DNA of 64,000 bases, from the NCBI GenBank assembly GCA_016930915.1, contig JAFGFU010000008.1, positions 1 through 64,000 on the forward strand, written 5' to 3'. How positions within the stretch are numbered: the stretch's first letter is position 1; each line of letters opens with the position of its first letter. This DNA comes from Campylobacterales bacterium (GTDB lineage Bacteria; Campylobacterota; Campylobacteria; Campylobacterales; Sulfurospirillaceae). The translations under genes and the position numbers were made by a program. This document shows positions 8,981 through 21,085 of this stretch, piece by piece. The notes under the pieces were generated by a model. It searched no databases. It was given only the letters and a program-made list of their open reading frames with translations, and was not told where the DNA came from.

Positions 8981-11346
8981 TGCTTACCGTACAAAAGCGT
9001 AATGGTCGCATAGAACCACTTGATATCTCAAAAATTCAAAAATACACCAGCTCTGCTATCAAAGGGCTAGAAAATGTCAGCCAAAGTGAGCTAGAAGTCG
9101 ATGCTAAAATTCAATTTCGCGATAAAATCACCACCGAAGAGATTCAAAAAACGCTGATTAAAACAGCGGTTGATAAAATTGATATTGACCGTCCCAACTG
9201 GACCTTTGTTGCCGCACGACTCTTTTTATACGACCTGTACCATAAAGTGAGTGGCTTTACAGGTTACGGTAGTTTTAAAGAGTACTTTGAGCGATGTGAG
9301 AAAGAGGGACGCATTGCCTTAGGATTGAAAGAAAAGTATGACCTTTCAGATTTGGAAGCATATATTAACCCTGAACGTGACCTTCAATTTAACTATCTTG
9401 GCATTAAAACACTCCATGATCGTTATTTGATTAAAAACAAAGAGGGAAAACCCATTGAGTTGCCACAACATATGTTTATGGCGATTTCGATGTTTTTGGC
9501 ACAAAATGAACTCGACTCACAAAATTGGGCAAAGAAATTTTACGATGTCATTAGTAAATTTGAAGTGATGCTAGCCACACCTACACTTTCTAACGCACGA
9601 ACCACACGTCATCAACTCAGTTCATGCTACATCGGAAGTACACCCGATAACATCGAGGGTATTTTTGACTCCTACAAAGAGATGTCACTGCTCAGTAAAT
9701 TTGGCGGTGGCATTGGCTGGGATTGGAATTTAGTTCGTTCAATGGGTGGCATGATTGACGGGCATAAAAATGCCGCAGGTGGCGTTATACCGTTTCTTAA
9801 AATCACCAATGACATCGCCGTTGCAGTTGACCAATTAGGTACACGCAAAGGGGCAATTGCCGTCTATTTAGAACCATGGCATATGGATATTTCTGATTTT
9901 CTTGATTTAAAGAAAAACTCAGGCGAAGAGAGACGTAGAGCCCATGAACTCTTCCCTGCACTTTGGATTAATGACCTTTTTATGAAGCGTGTAGAGAGTA
10001 ATGCTATGTGGACACTTTTTGACCCAGCACAAACACCTGATTTATGTGAAGTCTATGGCGAAGAGTTTGAGCGACGCTATAGTGCCTACGAGCATGATGA
10101 GAGCGTGACAAAAGAGTATATTCTCGCTAAAGAGTTGTGGAAAAAGATATTGACCAGCTATTTTGAGAGTGGAAGTCCTTTCTTGTGCTTTAAAGACAGT
10201 GCCAATAAAGTTAATCCAAACGACCATGCAGGCATTATTCGAAGTTCTAACTTGTGTACCGAAATTTTTCAAAATACACAACCTAACCACTACAAAATCA
10301 AAATTGTTTTTAACGATCAAACATTCATCACATATGAAGAGAGAGACTTAGTCAAAGTAGACAGTGGCATTACCAAAGAGGCTAAAAAAGTAACGGCATT
10401 GGATAGTATTGATGGCAAAGATATTTTTATCGTTGAAAAAGAGATGATTGAGGGAAAAACAGCGGTGTGTAATCTTGCCAGTGTCAATCTCTCTAAAATT
10501 CACACCAAAGAAGATATAGAGCGAGTCCTTCCAATTGCCATTCGAATGCTCGATAATGTCATTGACTTAAATTTCTATCCTCACGCAAAAGTCAAACACA
10601 CCAACCTCAAATCACGTGCAATTGGGCTAGGGGTTATGGGCGAAGCGCAAATGCTGGCAGAACAAGGTATCCAATGGGGAAGTAATGATCATTTTAGTAA
10701 AATTGATGAAGTGATGGAAGCGATTAGTTACAACGCCATTTTAGCCTCATCTAACCTCTCGATTGAAAAAGGTGCATACCCCGAATTTTCTGGTTCAAAA
10801 TGGAGCAGAGGCATTTTCCCCATTGATTCGGCAAATGAAGAGGCTAAAAAATTGGTGGATAGAGGAGGTCTTTTTGGCTACCTTTATGACTGGGAGAGCC
10901 TAAGAGAAAAAGTAAAAAATAATGGTATGCGTAATGGTTATTTAATGGCGATTGCGCCAACAAGTTCCATCTCTATCTTGGTGGGAACTACTCAAACTAT
11001 TGAGCCTGTCTATAAACGCAAATGGTTTGAGGAGAACCTCTCAGGTATGATTCCTGTGGTTGCTCCTAATTTAAATCCAGATACATGGAACTTTTATACC
11101 CCTGCGTATGAGCTAGACCAAAGAATCTTGGTAAAAGCAGGTGCTATTCGCCAAAAATGGGTCGATCAAGGACAAAGCCTTAATATTTTCATCACACTCG
11201 ATAAAGCCAGTGGTAAATACCTCAATGATATTTACATGCTTGCATGGAAGCTTGGTATTAAATCAACCTATTATCTACGTTCACAATCGCCTGAAAATAA
11301 ACTCGAAGCGATTGATCGTAGCATCGAATGCGAGGGATGTCAATAA
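8980..11346 (+). CDS. nrdA: Class Ia ribonucleoside-diphosphate reductase, alpha subunit
   Basis: The 788 residues begin with an ATP-cone (about 1-90), followed by the ten-stranded barrel. SSCYIGSTPD carries an active-site cysteine, NLCTEIFQNT and CNLASVNLSKI flank a roughly 60-residue insert, and APTSSISILVGTT is conserved. The C-terminal redox pair is in ECEGCQ. It reduces NDPs together with NrdB, whose gene is 4 kb downstream beyond the anaerobic reductase genes. It is coupled to purB at the start codon and followed by a hairpin terminator. Confidence 0.97.
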   Translation: MLTVQKRNGRIEPLDISKIQKYTSSAIKGLENVSQSELEVDAKIQFRDKITTEEIQKTLIKTAVDKIDIDRPNWTFVAARLFLYDLYHKVSGFTGYGSFKEYFERCEKEGRIALGLKEKYDLSDLEAYINPERDLQFNYLGIKTLHDRYLIKNKEGKPIELPQHMFMAISMFLAQNELDSQNWAKKFYDVISKFEVMLATPTLSNARTTRHQLSSCYIGSTPDNIEGIFDSYKEMSLLSKFGGGIGWDWNLVRSMGGMIDGHKNAAGGVIPFLKITNDIAVAVDQLGTRKGAIAVYLEPWHMDISDFLDLKKNSGEERRRAHELFPALWINDLFMKRVESNAMWTLFDPAQTPDLCEVYGEEFERRYSAYEHDESVTKEYILAKELWKKILTSYFESGSPFLCFKDSANKVNPNDHAGIIRSSNLCTEIFQNTQPNHYKIKIVFNDQTFITYEERDLVKVDSGITKEAKKVTALDSIDGKDIFIVEKEMIEGKTAVCNLASVNLSKIHTKEDIERVLPIAIRMLDNVIDLNFYPHAKVKHTNLKSRAIGLGVMGEAQMLAEQGIQWGSNDHFSKIDEVMEAISYNAILASSNLSIEKGAYPEFSGSKWSRGIFPIDSANEEAKKLVDRGGLFGYLYDWESLREKVKNNGMRNGYLMAIAPTSSISILVGTTQTIEPVYKRKWFEENLSGMIPVVAPNLNPDTWNFYTPAYELDQRILVKAGAIRQKWVDQGQSLNIFITLDKASGKYLNDIYMLAWKLGIKSTYYLRSQSPENKLEAIDRSIECEGCQ

Positions 11347-11350
11347 CTAT

Positions 11351-11384
11351 TCACACACGCCATGCCTTAAAAAGCGTGGTGTGA
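11351..11384 (+). terminator. Terminator-like hairpin after nrdA
   Basis: TCACACACGC and GCGTGGTGTGA can pair with one bulged base around a 13-base loop, followed by TTCTTTAC. It lies 5 bases after the nrdA stop. The loop is long, so confidence is moderate. Confidence 0.55.
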
Positions 11385-11407
11385 TTCTTTACATGTAAAG
11401 GGTAAAC

Positions 11408-12109
11408 ATGAAAACCATAGGACTCATTGGTGGCATGAGTTGGGAATCAACACTCAGTTATTACACACTGCTCAATGAAGGTGTCAAAGCGCATTTAGGT
11501 GGGCTTCATAGCGCTAAAGTTGTGTTATATTCCATTGATTTTGCACCAATTGCAGAGTTTCAAAAAGAAGGTAAATGGGAAGAAGCAGCTCAGATGATTA
11601 AAGAAGCTTCCCTTTCACTTGAACGTGCAGGTGTCGATATAATACTACTGTGCACCAATACGATGCATAAAATTTTGCCTCTTGTAACCCCTTTCATTCA
11701 AACCCCTTTTTTGCATATTGCAGAAGCAACAGCCCATGCACTAAAAGAAAATAGTGCAAAAAAAAGTATCTTATTGGGCACAAAATTTACCATGCAAGAA
11801 ACGTTTTATACAGAAATTTTAAATAAACATTCTATTGAAGTCGTCATCCCAGATAAAAATGCTATTGAAACAATCAATCGCATTATCTTTGATGAGCTGT
11901 GTATCGGTAAAATAGAAACAGCTTCAAGAGACTCTTTTATTGAGATTATTCATGCGCTAAAACGTCAAAACGATGAAATTGATTCTGTCATTCTAGGATG
12001 CACTGAAATTGGTCTTTTACTCAATCAAGAAAGCTCTCATTTACCGCTGTTTGATACAACTCTTTTACATGTAAAAGAGGCACTAACATACGCATTAAGA
12101 GAAAAATAA
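11408..12109 (+). CDS. Aspartate/glutamate racemase-family protein
   Basis: This 233-residue protein begins KTIGLIGGMSWEST, typical of the YgeA/aspartate racemase branch. The two catalytic cysteines are visible in LLCTNTMHK and ILGCTEIGLLL. The family carries out PLP-independent racemisation of amino acids; substrate is uncertain. It sits between nrdA and nrdD without an obvious link to nucleotide reduction. A palindrome copy (12065) encodes LLHVKEA near its end. Confidence 0.88.
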   Translation: MKTIGLIGGMSWESTLSYYTLLNEGVKAHLGGLHSAKVVLYSIDFAPIAEFQKEGKWEEAAQMIKEASLSLERAGVDIILLCTNTMHKILPLVTPFIQTPFLHIAEATAHALKENSAKKSILLGTKFTMQETFYTEILNKHSIEVVIPDKNAIETINRIIFDELCIGKIETASRDSFIEIIHALKRQNDEIDSVILGCTEIGLLLNQESSHLPLFDTTLLHVKEALTYALREK

Positions 12110-12214
12110 ATAAAATATATAGATTAGTTTTATATTTTTATATTTTATTATTAAAAAATGAGTTTAAGAACCTAAAAATAGCTATCAACTTAATTAATAA
12201 ATTTTTAGGAAAAT

Positions 12215-12229
12215 GCTCTATTTTAGAGC
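12215..12229. other. Short hairpin in the nrdD leader region
   Basis: GCTCTA and TAGAGC flank a TTT loop, a perfect 6-bp stem about 90 bp upstream of nrdD. It could end the racemase transcript or act in nrdD control. I found no clear NrdR box in this 208-bp gap. Confidence 0.35.
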
Positions 12230-12283
12230 TGTGACATATTCGTTTCACCTTAATTATTAAGTTTCTTTAAATTTTACTCTGAC

Positions 12284-12289
12284 TATAAT
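12284..12289 (+). promoter_or_regulatory. Candidate -10 element for nrdD
   Basis: TATAAT lies 29 bases upstream of the nrdD start in an AT-rich gap. No convincing -35 hexamer is present, as is usual for Campylobacterota promoters. Confidence 0.55.
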
Positions 12290-12317
12290 CAAGTTTACTT
12301 TTAAATCTAGGATAATC

Positions 12318-14426
12318 ATGCTAACCAAAGTACTTAAACGCGATGGCACAACAGAAGAATTTCAACCTTACAAAATTGAAGATGCAATTAAAAAAGCTTT
12401 CAAAAGTGAAGGGGTGATATACGACGAAAGTATCTATAAAGAGATTCTAAAACGTATTGAGAAAAAGCGTGTTGCAGCCGTTGAAGACTTTCAAGATATG
12501 ATTGAACAAGAACTGTACAAAGCTCGATATTTTGATGTTATGCGCTCTTTTATTCTCTATCGTCACACGCACAAAATGCAACGAGAGCACATTTATGGAC
12601 TCAGTGAAGATACAACCTACATTAATTCAACACAGACAATTGAAGAGTACATTGGCAAAAGTGATTGGCGTATTAAAGCTAATTCAAACACAGGCTACTC
12701 CAATGCAGGTTTAGTGAACAATACCGCAGGAAAAGTCATCGCTAACTACTGGCTCGATAAAATTTATTCCAAAGAAGAGGGCTTAGCACACCGAAATGGG
12801 GATTACCATATTCACGATTTGGACTGTTTAACAGCCTACTGTGCAGGATGGAGTTTGCGTGTCCTTTTAGATGAAGGATTTAACGGGGTAAGAGGTCGTG
12901 TGGAGAGTCGTCCACCTATGCACTTTAGAGAAGCACTGGGACAAATGGCAAACTTTTTAGGTATTTTACAAAGTGAATGGGCAGGCGCTCAAGCGTTCAG
13001 CTCTTTTGATACTTACCTAGCTCCGTATGCTTTTAAAGATAAAATTTCTTACAAAGAAATTAAAAAAGCAATTCGTAGCTTTATCTATAATCTTAACGTT
13101 CCTGCACGCTGGGGACAAAGCCCGTTTACCAATATCACGATTGATTGGACAGTTCCTAGCGATTTGGCAGATCAAATCCCAACATCTAGCCAACGTCATC
13201 TTTTTAAAGAGATCAACGATGCTGAACTGATAGAAGAGGCTAAAAAACGTGGGGTTACTTCACTTGAAGCTATGACTTATAAACATTTTCAAAAAGAGAT
13301 GAATCTTATCAACAGAGCCTACTACGAAGTGATGACAGAGGGTGATAAAACAGGTCAGCCTTTTACATTCCCAATTCCTACGGTTAACATTACCGAAGAT
13401 TTTGATTGGGATGGGGAAAATACTGATTTATTGTTTGAAAACACTGCAAAAATTGGCTCCTCTTATTTTCAAAACTTTATTGGAAGCCAATATGTGAGAG
13501 ACGCTGAGGGCAAATTGGTGGAGAATCCAAAAGCCTATAAACCAGGACATGTTAGAAGCATGTGTTGTCGTTTACAGCTTGACCTTCGAGAACTTTTAAA
13601 ACGCGGTGGTGGACTTTTTGGAAGTGCTGAAATGACGGGTAGTATTGGTGTTGTAACACTCAATATGGCACGCCTTGGGTATTTACATAAAGGTAATAAA
13701 AAAGAATTGATGGAACAATTTGAATACCTCATGGATTTAGCAAAATCGACTTTAGAGAAGAAACGTGTTTTCGTGCAAGAGATGTATAACCGCGGACTTT
13801 ATCCCTATACCGCACGCTACTTACCTGGATTTAACAGCCATTTTTCGACCATTGGGGTTAACGGAATCAATGAAATGATTCGTAATTTTACTGATGATAA
13901 GCATAATATTGCAGATGAGTATGGAATGGAATTTGCTCATGAAATCTTAGAATTTATGCGCAATAAGATGGTCGCTTATCAAGAAGAGACGGGTAATTTA
14001 TATAATCTTGAAGCAACACCAGCAGAGGGCACGACGTATCGTTTTGCAAAAGAAGATAACAAGCGTTATCCTGAGATTATTCAAGCAGGATCAGGTAAGA
14101 ATGTGTATTATACAAATTCTTCACAATTACCTGCTAATTTTACCGATGATCCTTTTGAGGCATTAGATTTACAAGATGATTTGCAGTGCTCTTATACTGG
14201 TGGTACTGTATTGCATCTTTATATGAAAGAGCGCATTAGTTCTAGCGAAGCGTGTAAAAAGTTGGTGAAAAATGTGATTACGAACTACCGTATGCCATAT
14301 TTAACAATCACACCTGTTTTTTCAGTCTGTGAAAAACATGGTTATATCAGTGGTGAGCACGAATTTTGCCCTAAATGCGATGAGGAACTTATCGCACAAT
14401 ACCAAAAAGAAGGAGAAGCCTCATGA
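12318..14426 (+). CDS. nrdD: Anaerobic (class III) ribonucleoside-triphosphate reductase, core subunit lacking the glycyl-radical loop
   Basis: The 702 residues start with an ATP-cone (VLKRDGTTEEF, about 1-90) and continue through the anaerobic reductase barrel (HIHDLDCLTAYCAGWSL, SITIDWTVP-type and PEIIQAGSGKN blocks). The C-terminal zinc site is visible as CEKHGY followed by CPKC. The chain stops about 13 residues later, where an intact NrdD would continue into the glycyl-radical loop. That loop is encoded by the next ORF, which overlaps by ATGA. The reductase makes dNTPs without oxygen using formate or a thiol reductant. Confidence 0.95.
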   Translation: MLTKVLKRDGTTEEFQPYKIEDAIKKAFKSEGVIYDESIYKEILKRIEKKRVAAVEDFQDMIEQELYKARYFDVMRSFILYRHTHKMQREHIYGLSEDTTYINSTQTIEEYIGKSDWRIKANSNTGYSNAGLVNNTAGKVIANYWLDKIYSKEEGLAHRNGDYHIHDLDCLTAYCAGWSLRVLLDEGFNGVRGRVESRPPMHFREALGQMANFLGILQSEWAGAQAFSSFDTYLAPYAFKDKISYKEIKKAIRSFIYNLNVPARWGQSPFTNITIDWTVPSDLADQIPTSSQRHLFKEINDAELIEEAKKRGVTSLEAMTYKHFQKEMNLINRAYYEVMTEGDKTGQPFTFPIPTVNITEDFDWDGENTDLLFENTAKIGSSYFQNFIGSQYVRDAEGKLVENPKAYKPGHVRSMCCRLQLDLRELLKRGGGLFGSAEMTGSIGVVTLNMARLGYLHKGNKKELMEQFEYLMDLAKSTLEKKRVFVQEMYNRGLYPYTARYLPGFNSHFSTIGVNGINEMIRNFTDDKHNIADEYGMEFAHEILEFMRNKMVAYQEETGNLYNLEATPAEGTTYRFAKEDNKRYPEIIQAGSGKNVYYTNSSQLPANFTDDPFEALDLQDDLQCSYTGGTVLHLYMKERISSSEACKKLVKNVITNYRMPYLTITPVFSVCEKHGYISGEHEFCPKCDEELIAQYQKEGEAS

Positions 14427-14587
14427 GTCAAGCTGAAATTTTAGAAAAGTTACACGAAAAACGTACAAAATGTATTGTTTATACTCGTGTTATGGGCTAC
14501 CACAGACCTGTAGAGAGTTTTAATGTGGGTAAAACAGGTGAGCACAAAGAGCGTGTCCAATTTGTTGAAAAATGTTCTTGCCGATAA
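14423..14587 (+). CDS. Stand-alone glycyl-radical domain of class III NTP reductase (54 aa)
   Basis: This ORF encodes the missing NrdD C-terminus. TRVMGYHRPVESFN contains the Gly that carries the stable radical in NrdD enzymes, followed by the usual NVGKTGEHKER tail. A perfect AAGGAG at 14410-14415 stands 7 bases before its ATG, and the start overlaps the nrdD stop as ATGA, so it is a designed start rather than a sequencing frameshift. It ends with a Cys-rich tail (EKCSCR) and overlaps the likely nrdG start. It probably docks on NrdD, much as YfiD replaces a damaged pyruvate formate-lyase domain. Function is inferred from sequence similarity to NrdD tails. Confidence 0.85.
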   Translation: MSQAEILEKLHEKRTKCIVYTRVMGYHRPVESFNVGKTGEHKERVQFVEKCSCR

Positions 14588-15257
14588 GGCAATCCACAGT
14601 ATTACCAAATTTACAACGCTTGATTTTCCTAATCATTTAGCGTCTATTTTTTGGTTTGCTAAATGCAATATGGCATGTCCATATTGCTATAATCCACAAA
14701 TTGTACGAGGCAAGGGTGAAATCAGTCTTGCCTCTGCACTAGAGTTTCTAAAAAGTCGCAAAGGTCGTCTTGATAGTGTTGTTTTAAGTGGAGGAGAGTG
14801 TACACTTTATCCTTATCTTGAAGCATTTTGCGAAATGATTAAATCAGAAGGTTTCAAAATTAAAATTGATACCAATGGATCTAATCCTACTTTACTAAAG
14901 CGTTTAGTTGAAAAAGCATTGGTCGATTATATTGCCCTCGATTATAAAGCGCCTAAAGAGCGCTACACTTCTATTACACATCATCCTCATTTTGATTACT
15001 TTGAAGAGAGTTTAATATACCTCATTGAAAAGCAATTTCCCTTTGAAGCTCGCACAACTTTACACAGTGATTTACTGAGCGAAAATGAGATTAATGCCAT
15101 TATTCAAGATTTACATGTAAAGAACTACAAAGGAACATACTATCTTCAAAATTATTTACATGTAAATGAAACTCTAGGCGTTACAAAAGAGCAACAAAAT
15201 AAGTTTAAAATGAGTGAATTACTCCCATTAATCCCAATAGAATTAAGAAATTTTTGA
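14562..15257 (+). CDS. nrdG: Anaerobic NTP reductase-activating radical-SAM protein
   Basis: The radical-SAM motif CNMACPYC is about 35 residues from the start, followed by VLSGGECTLYP and IDTNGSNP. It would abstract hydrogen from the glycyl domain encoded just upstream. Start choice: homologues begin shortly before a SITKFTTLDFP-like block, which points to TTG at 14562 or 14565. An in-frame ATG at 14523 would extend it further into the glycyl-domain gene. Two palindrome copies encode DLHVKNYK and YLHVNETL. The order nrdD, glycyl domain, nrdG forms one coupled chain. Confidence 0.88.
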   Translation: MLKNVLADKAIHSITKFTTLDFPNHLASIFWFAKCNMACPYCYNPQIVRGKGEISLASALEFLKSRKGRLDSVVLSGGECTLYPYLEAFCEMIKSEGFKIKIDTNGSNPTLLKRLVEKALVDYIALDYKAPKERYTSITHHPHFDYFEESLIYLIEKQFPFEARTTLHSDLLSENEINAIIQDLHVKNYKGTYYLQNYLHVNETLGVTKEQQNKFKMSELLPLIPIELRNF

Positions 15258-15283
15258 TACAATAATCCCTTACACATCAAACC

Positions 15284-15348
15284 AGCAAAGCTATTTTGAC
15301 TACGCTAGCCGCTATGGCACTAAAGCTTACCAACTCTGTTGGCAGAGT
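15284..15348. repeat. Intergenic repeat copy A with a hairpin
   Basis: This stretch between nrdG and nrdB shares ordered blocks with 61169-61228: AGCAAAGC, CTACG, GGCACTAAAGCT, and then a short hairpin followed by AGA. Here the hairpin is CCAAC-TCT-GTTGG. An alternative stem ACTCTG-TTGG-CAGAGT (15333-15348) precedes CAATTTT and could end the nrdG transcript. Confidence 0.45.
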
Positions 15349-15383
15349 CAATTTTAAAACAAAAAATGATACAAGGAATCCTC

Positions 15384-16406
15384 GTGGATCGCAAAAAAAT
15401 CTATAACCCAAGCTCATGTGAAAGCCTAAATGATCGCAAAATTTTTGGTGGAAATCCTCATGGTATTTTAAATTTTACCAAAGCAAAATACGCATGGGCA
15501 CTCAAACTCTGGGATATGATGGAGGGTAACACATGGTTTCCCAAAGAGGTTGATACTACCAAAGATGTCATCGATTATAACAAAAACCTTACCGATGCAG
15601 AAAAACGCATGTATGACCTTGTATGGTCGCAACTCATTAGCATGGACAGCTTTCAGACCAACAACCTAGCAGACAACATTAACCCTTACATCACAGCCCC
15701 TGAAATTAATGCGTGTCTCTCACGTCAAGCCTATGAAGAAGCCAATCACTCTAAATCCTATGCGGTCATGGTTGAAGCCATTTGCGATAACACCGACTTA
15801 ATTTATGAAATGGAAAAACACGATGAGGTTTTACGTCGCAAAAATGACTACATCTCTAGCGTTTATGAAGAACTTGCAGGCGACGTGACTGAGGAGAAAC
15901 TTGTCTTAGCGATGTTTGCGAATCAAATTCTAGAAGGAATCTATTTTTACTCAGGATTTACCGCTATTTATGCCCTCGCACGCACAGGCAGAATGCTAGG
16001 AAGTGCTCAAATGATTCGTTTTATTCAAAGAGATGAGATTACCCATTTGCTCCTCTTCCAAAACATGATTAATACCACCAAAAAAGAGCGCCCAGACCTT
16101 TTTACCGATGCACTTAAAAGCAAAGTTTATGAGATGTTCCAAAGAGCAGGTGATTTAGAGATTGAGTGGGGAAAATACATCACACAAAATCAAATTATGG
16201 GCTTTACTGATGATATTATAGAGACATACATTCACTATCTGATTGATGACCGTTTAAGTGCTGTTGGCTTTAATAAACTCTACAATGCCTCACATCCTAT
16301 TAAGTGGGTCGATGATTTTTCTAAATTTAATGACCAAAAGACAAACTTTTTTGAAGGCAATGTCTCTAATTATAGCAAAGGAAGTCTCTCATTCGATGAC
16401 TTCTAA
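15384..16406 (+). CDS. nrdB: Class Ia ribonucleoside-diphosphate reductase, beta subunit
   Basis: This 340-residue ferritin-like diiron protein holds the tyrosyl radical for NrdA. Diiron ligands appear in [10 protein letters not shown] and [13 protein letters not shown], with other Glu ligands in the [11 protein letters not shown] and [15 protein letters not shown] helices. I chose the GTG at 15384: AAGGA lies 7 bases upstream, and the product then begins [11 protein letters not shown], matching the usual Campylobacterota N-terminus. An ATG at 15366 is the alternative. It lies apart from nrdA, which suggests separate control. Confidence 0.94.
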   Translation: MDRKKIYNPSSCESLNDRKIFGGNPHGILNFTKAKYAWALKLWDMMEGNTWFPKEVDTTKDVIDYNKNLTDAEKRMYDLVWSQLISMDSFQTNNLADNINPYITAPEINACLSRQAYEEANHSKSYAVMVEAICDNTDLIYEMEKHDEVLRRKNDYISSVYEELAGDVTEEKLVLAMFANQILEGIYFYSGFTAIYALARTGRMLGSAQMIRFIQRDEITHLLLFQNMINTTKKERPDLFTDALKSKVYEMFQRAGDLEIEWGKYITQNQIMGFTDDIIETYIHYLIDDRLSAVGFNKLYNASHPIKWVDDFSKFNDQKTNFFEGNVSNYSKGSLSFDDF

Positions 16407-17163
16407 TCCCATGCTCTGCGCCCTACAATTTGCGTACGAGGGACGCTCTTACGAAGAGAACTTTGCTACCTTGCAATACCTTGTGGCGCAAACCCCTAAA
16501 GAGAGCATTGTGCTAGCACCTGAGCTCTGTTTAAGTGGTTATGCCTATGATGACATGGAAAAAGCAGCTACTTTTTCAGCACATATTCTTCAAGAGCTTG
16601 CCAAAATCTCTACATGTAAAACCCTCTCACTCACTTTAATCGAGAAAACAGCGCAAGGCTATGCTAATAATTTTAAACTGTTTCACGATGGAGCATTACT
16701 TTACACCCAAAGTAAAGCAAAACTTTTTCCTTTGGGCAAAAAAGAACACTATTTTACAGAAGGTTCAAGTGAAGCCATTCGTATTTACGAACTAAATGGA
16801 ATAAAAATTGCTGTGCTTATTTGCTTTGAACTTCGTTTTCCCCTTCTGTGGGAGCAAATCAAAGGAGCAGATCTTATTCTCATTCCTGCATATTGGGGAA
16901 TAGAGCGTAAAATGCATTTTGAAGTGCTGAGTAAAGCACTGGCTATTGCTAATCAAGCCTATGTTTTATGTGCCAATGGAGCTGATGAAACAATGGCAAA
17001 GGGCAGTAGCATTATCTCTCCTTTTGGACATGTCATAAGCGATGATTCAAAAAATCTTATCATGCACTCTTTTGATTTTTTAGAAATCAAAAAAATGCGA
17101 CGATACCTTGATGTAGGAATAAACCATAATGTCTCAATCAACCCATTTTCGGGAAAAGATTAA
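16396..17163 (+). CDS. Nitrilase/carbon-nitrogen hydrolase-superfamily protein
   Basis: The 255-residue product has the Glu-Lys-Cys triad: E in [12 protein letters not shown] in [13 protein letters not shown], and C in [10 protein letters not shown]. The superfamily hydrolyses amides or nitriles; substrate is unknown. The ATG at 16396 overlaps the nrdB end by 11 bases with AAGGAAG upstream, and a second ATG at 16411 is possible. It overlaps pcm by 35 bases downstream. A near-match of the palindrome (16611) encodes STCKT. Confidence 0.85.
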   Translation: MTSNPMLCALQFAYEGRSYEENFATLQYLVAQTPKESIVLAPELCLSGYAYDDMEKAATFSAHILQELAKISTCKTLSLTLIEKTAQGYANNFKLFHDGALLYTQSKAKLFPLGKKEHYFTEGSSEAIRIYELNGIKIAVLICFELRFPLLWEQIKGADLILIPAYWGIERKMHFEVLSKALAIANQAYVLCANGADETMAKGSSIISPFGHVISDDSKNLIMHSFDFLEIKKMRRYLDVGINHNVSINPFSGKD

Positions 17164-17788
17164 TTTTCAAAAACATAAAAGAATGGCAGATGAAATTGCC
17201 AAAGTCTTTCCACTCTCCCAAAATGTCTATAACGCATTTTGTCAAAGCGAACGTGAACTTTTTGTTCCACAAGGTATGGGCTTGCATGCGTACAAACTCG
17301 ATGCCCTTCCACTGGTGGCTAATCAATGGATTAGCTCACCCCTCACCGTTGCTAAGATGACTGAAGCGCTTACATGTAAAGGGGCAGATAGTGTTTTAGA
17401 AATTGGCTGCGGCAGTGGTTATCAAGCGCTAATTTTAAGCAAACTTATTCGCCGTGTGTTTACCATTGAGCGTATTGATAGACTACTGCAAGAGGCAAAA
17501 GAGCGTTTTAAAACACTAGGAATCACCAACATTCATACCCGTTTTGACGATGGTCAAAATGGCTGGAGAGAGTTTGCTCCCTATGATCGTATTTTATTTT
17601 CAGCCTCAACCCCTAAAGTGCCCCAAAAACTCTTTGAACAGTTAAAAATAGGTGGGATTTTAGTTGCACCCATTGAAAAAGGGGAACAACAAATTATTAC
17701 ACGATTTATTAAAACAGAAGAAGGAATCAAAGAAGAAGCCCTTCAAGAGTGTCTTTTTGTTCCTGTTATAGATGGAAGAGAGTTTTAA
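17129..17788 (+). CDS. pcm: Protein-L-isoaspartate O-methyltransferase
   Basis: This 219-residue SAM-dependent methyltransferase starts repair of isoaspartyl residues. The SAM motif VLEIGCGSGYQALIL, the substrate-pocket ISSPLTVAKMTEAL and FDDGQNGW are typical of the family. Length is typical. It overlaps the upstream hydrolase gene by 35 bases and converges on recJ with only a 12-bp gap. A palindrome copy (17370) encodes LTCKGAD next to the SAM motif. Confidence 0.93.
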   Translation: MSQSTHFREKINFQKHKRMADEIAKVFPLSQNVYNAFCQSERELFVPQGMGLHAYKLDALPLVANQWISSPLTVAKMTEALTCKGADSVLEIGCGSGYQALILSKLIRRVFTIERIDRLLQEAKERFKTLGITNIHTRFDDGQNGWREFAPYDRILFSASTPKVPQKLFEQLKIGGILVAPIEKGEQQIITRFIKTEEGIKEEALQECLFVPVIDGREF

Positions 17789-17800
17789 GAAGCACTTTTA

Positions 17801-21029
<3,229 letters not shown>

Positions 21030-21085
21030 CTATTATTTTTTTGGAAAGATTATATCTCAACTAAGATAATAAAGGGTTTATCTGC

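Noticed and set aside
14423-14587. Sequencing frameshift as the cause of the split NrdD
   Set aside because: The second ORF has its own AAGGAG at 7 bases and an ATGA overlap, and about 20 extra residues lie between the zinc site and the radical loop. This favours a true separate gene, though raw reads were not seen.
15339-15383. Earlier TTG start for nrdB giving 355 residues
   Set aside because: That TTG lies inside a hairpin and has no ribosome site. The GTG at 15384 has AAGGA 7 bases upstream and gives the usual N-terminus.
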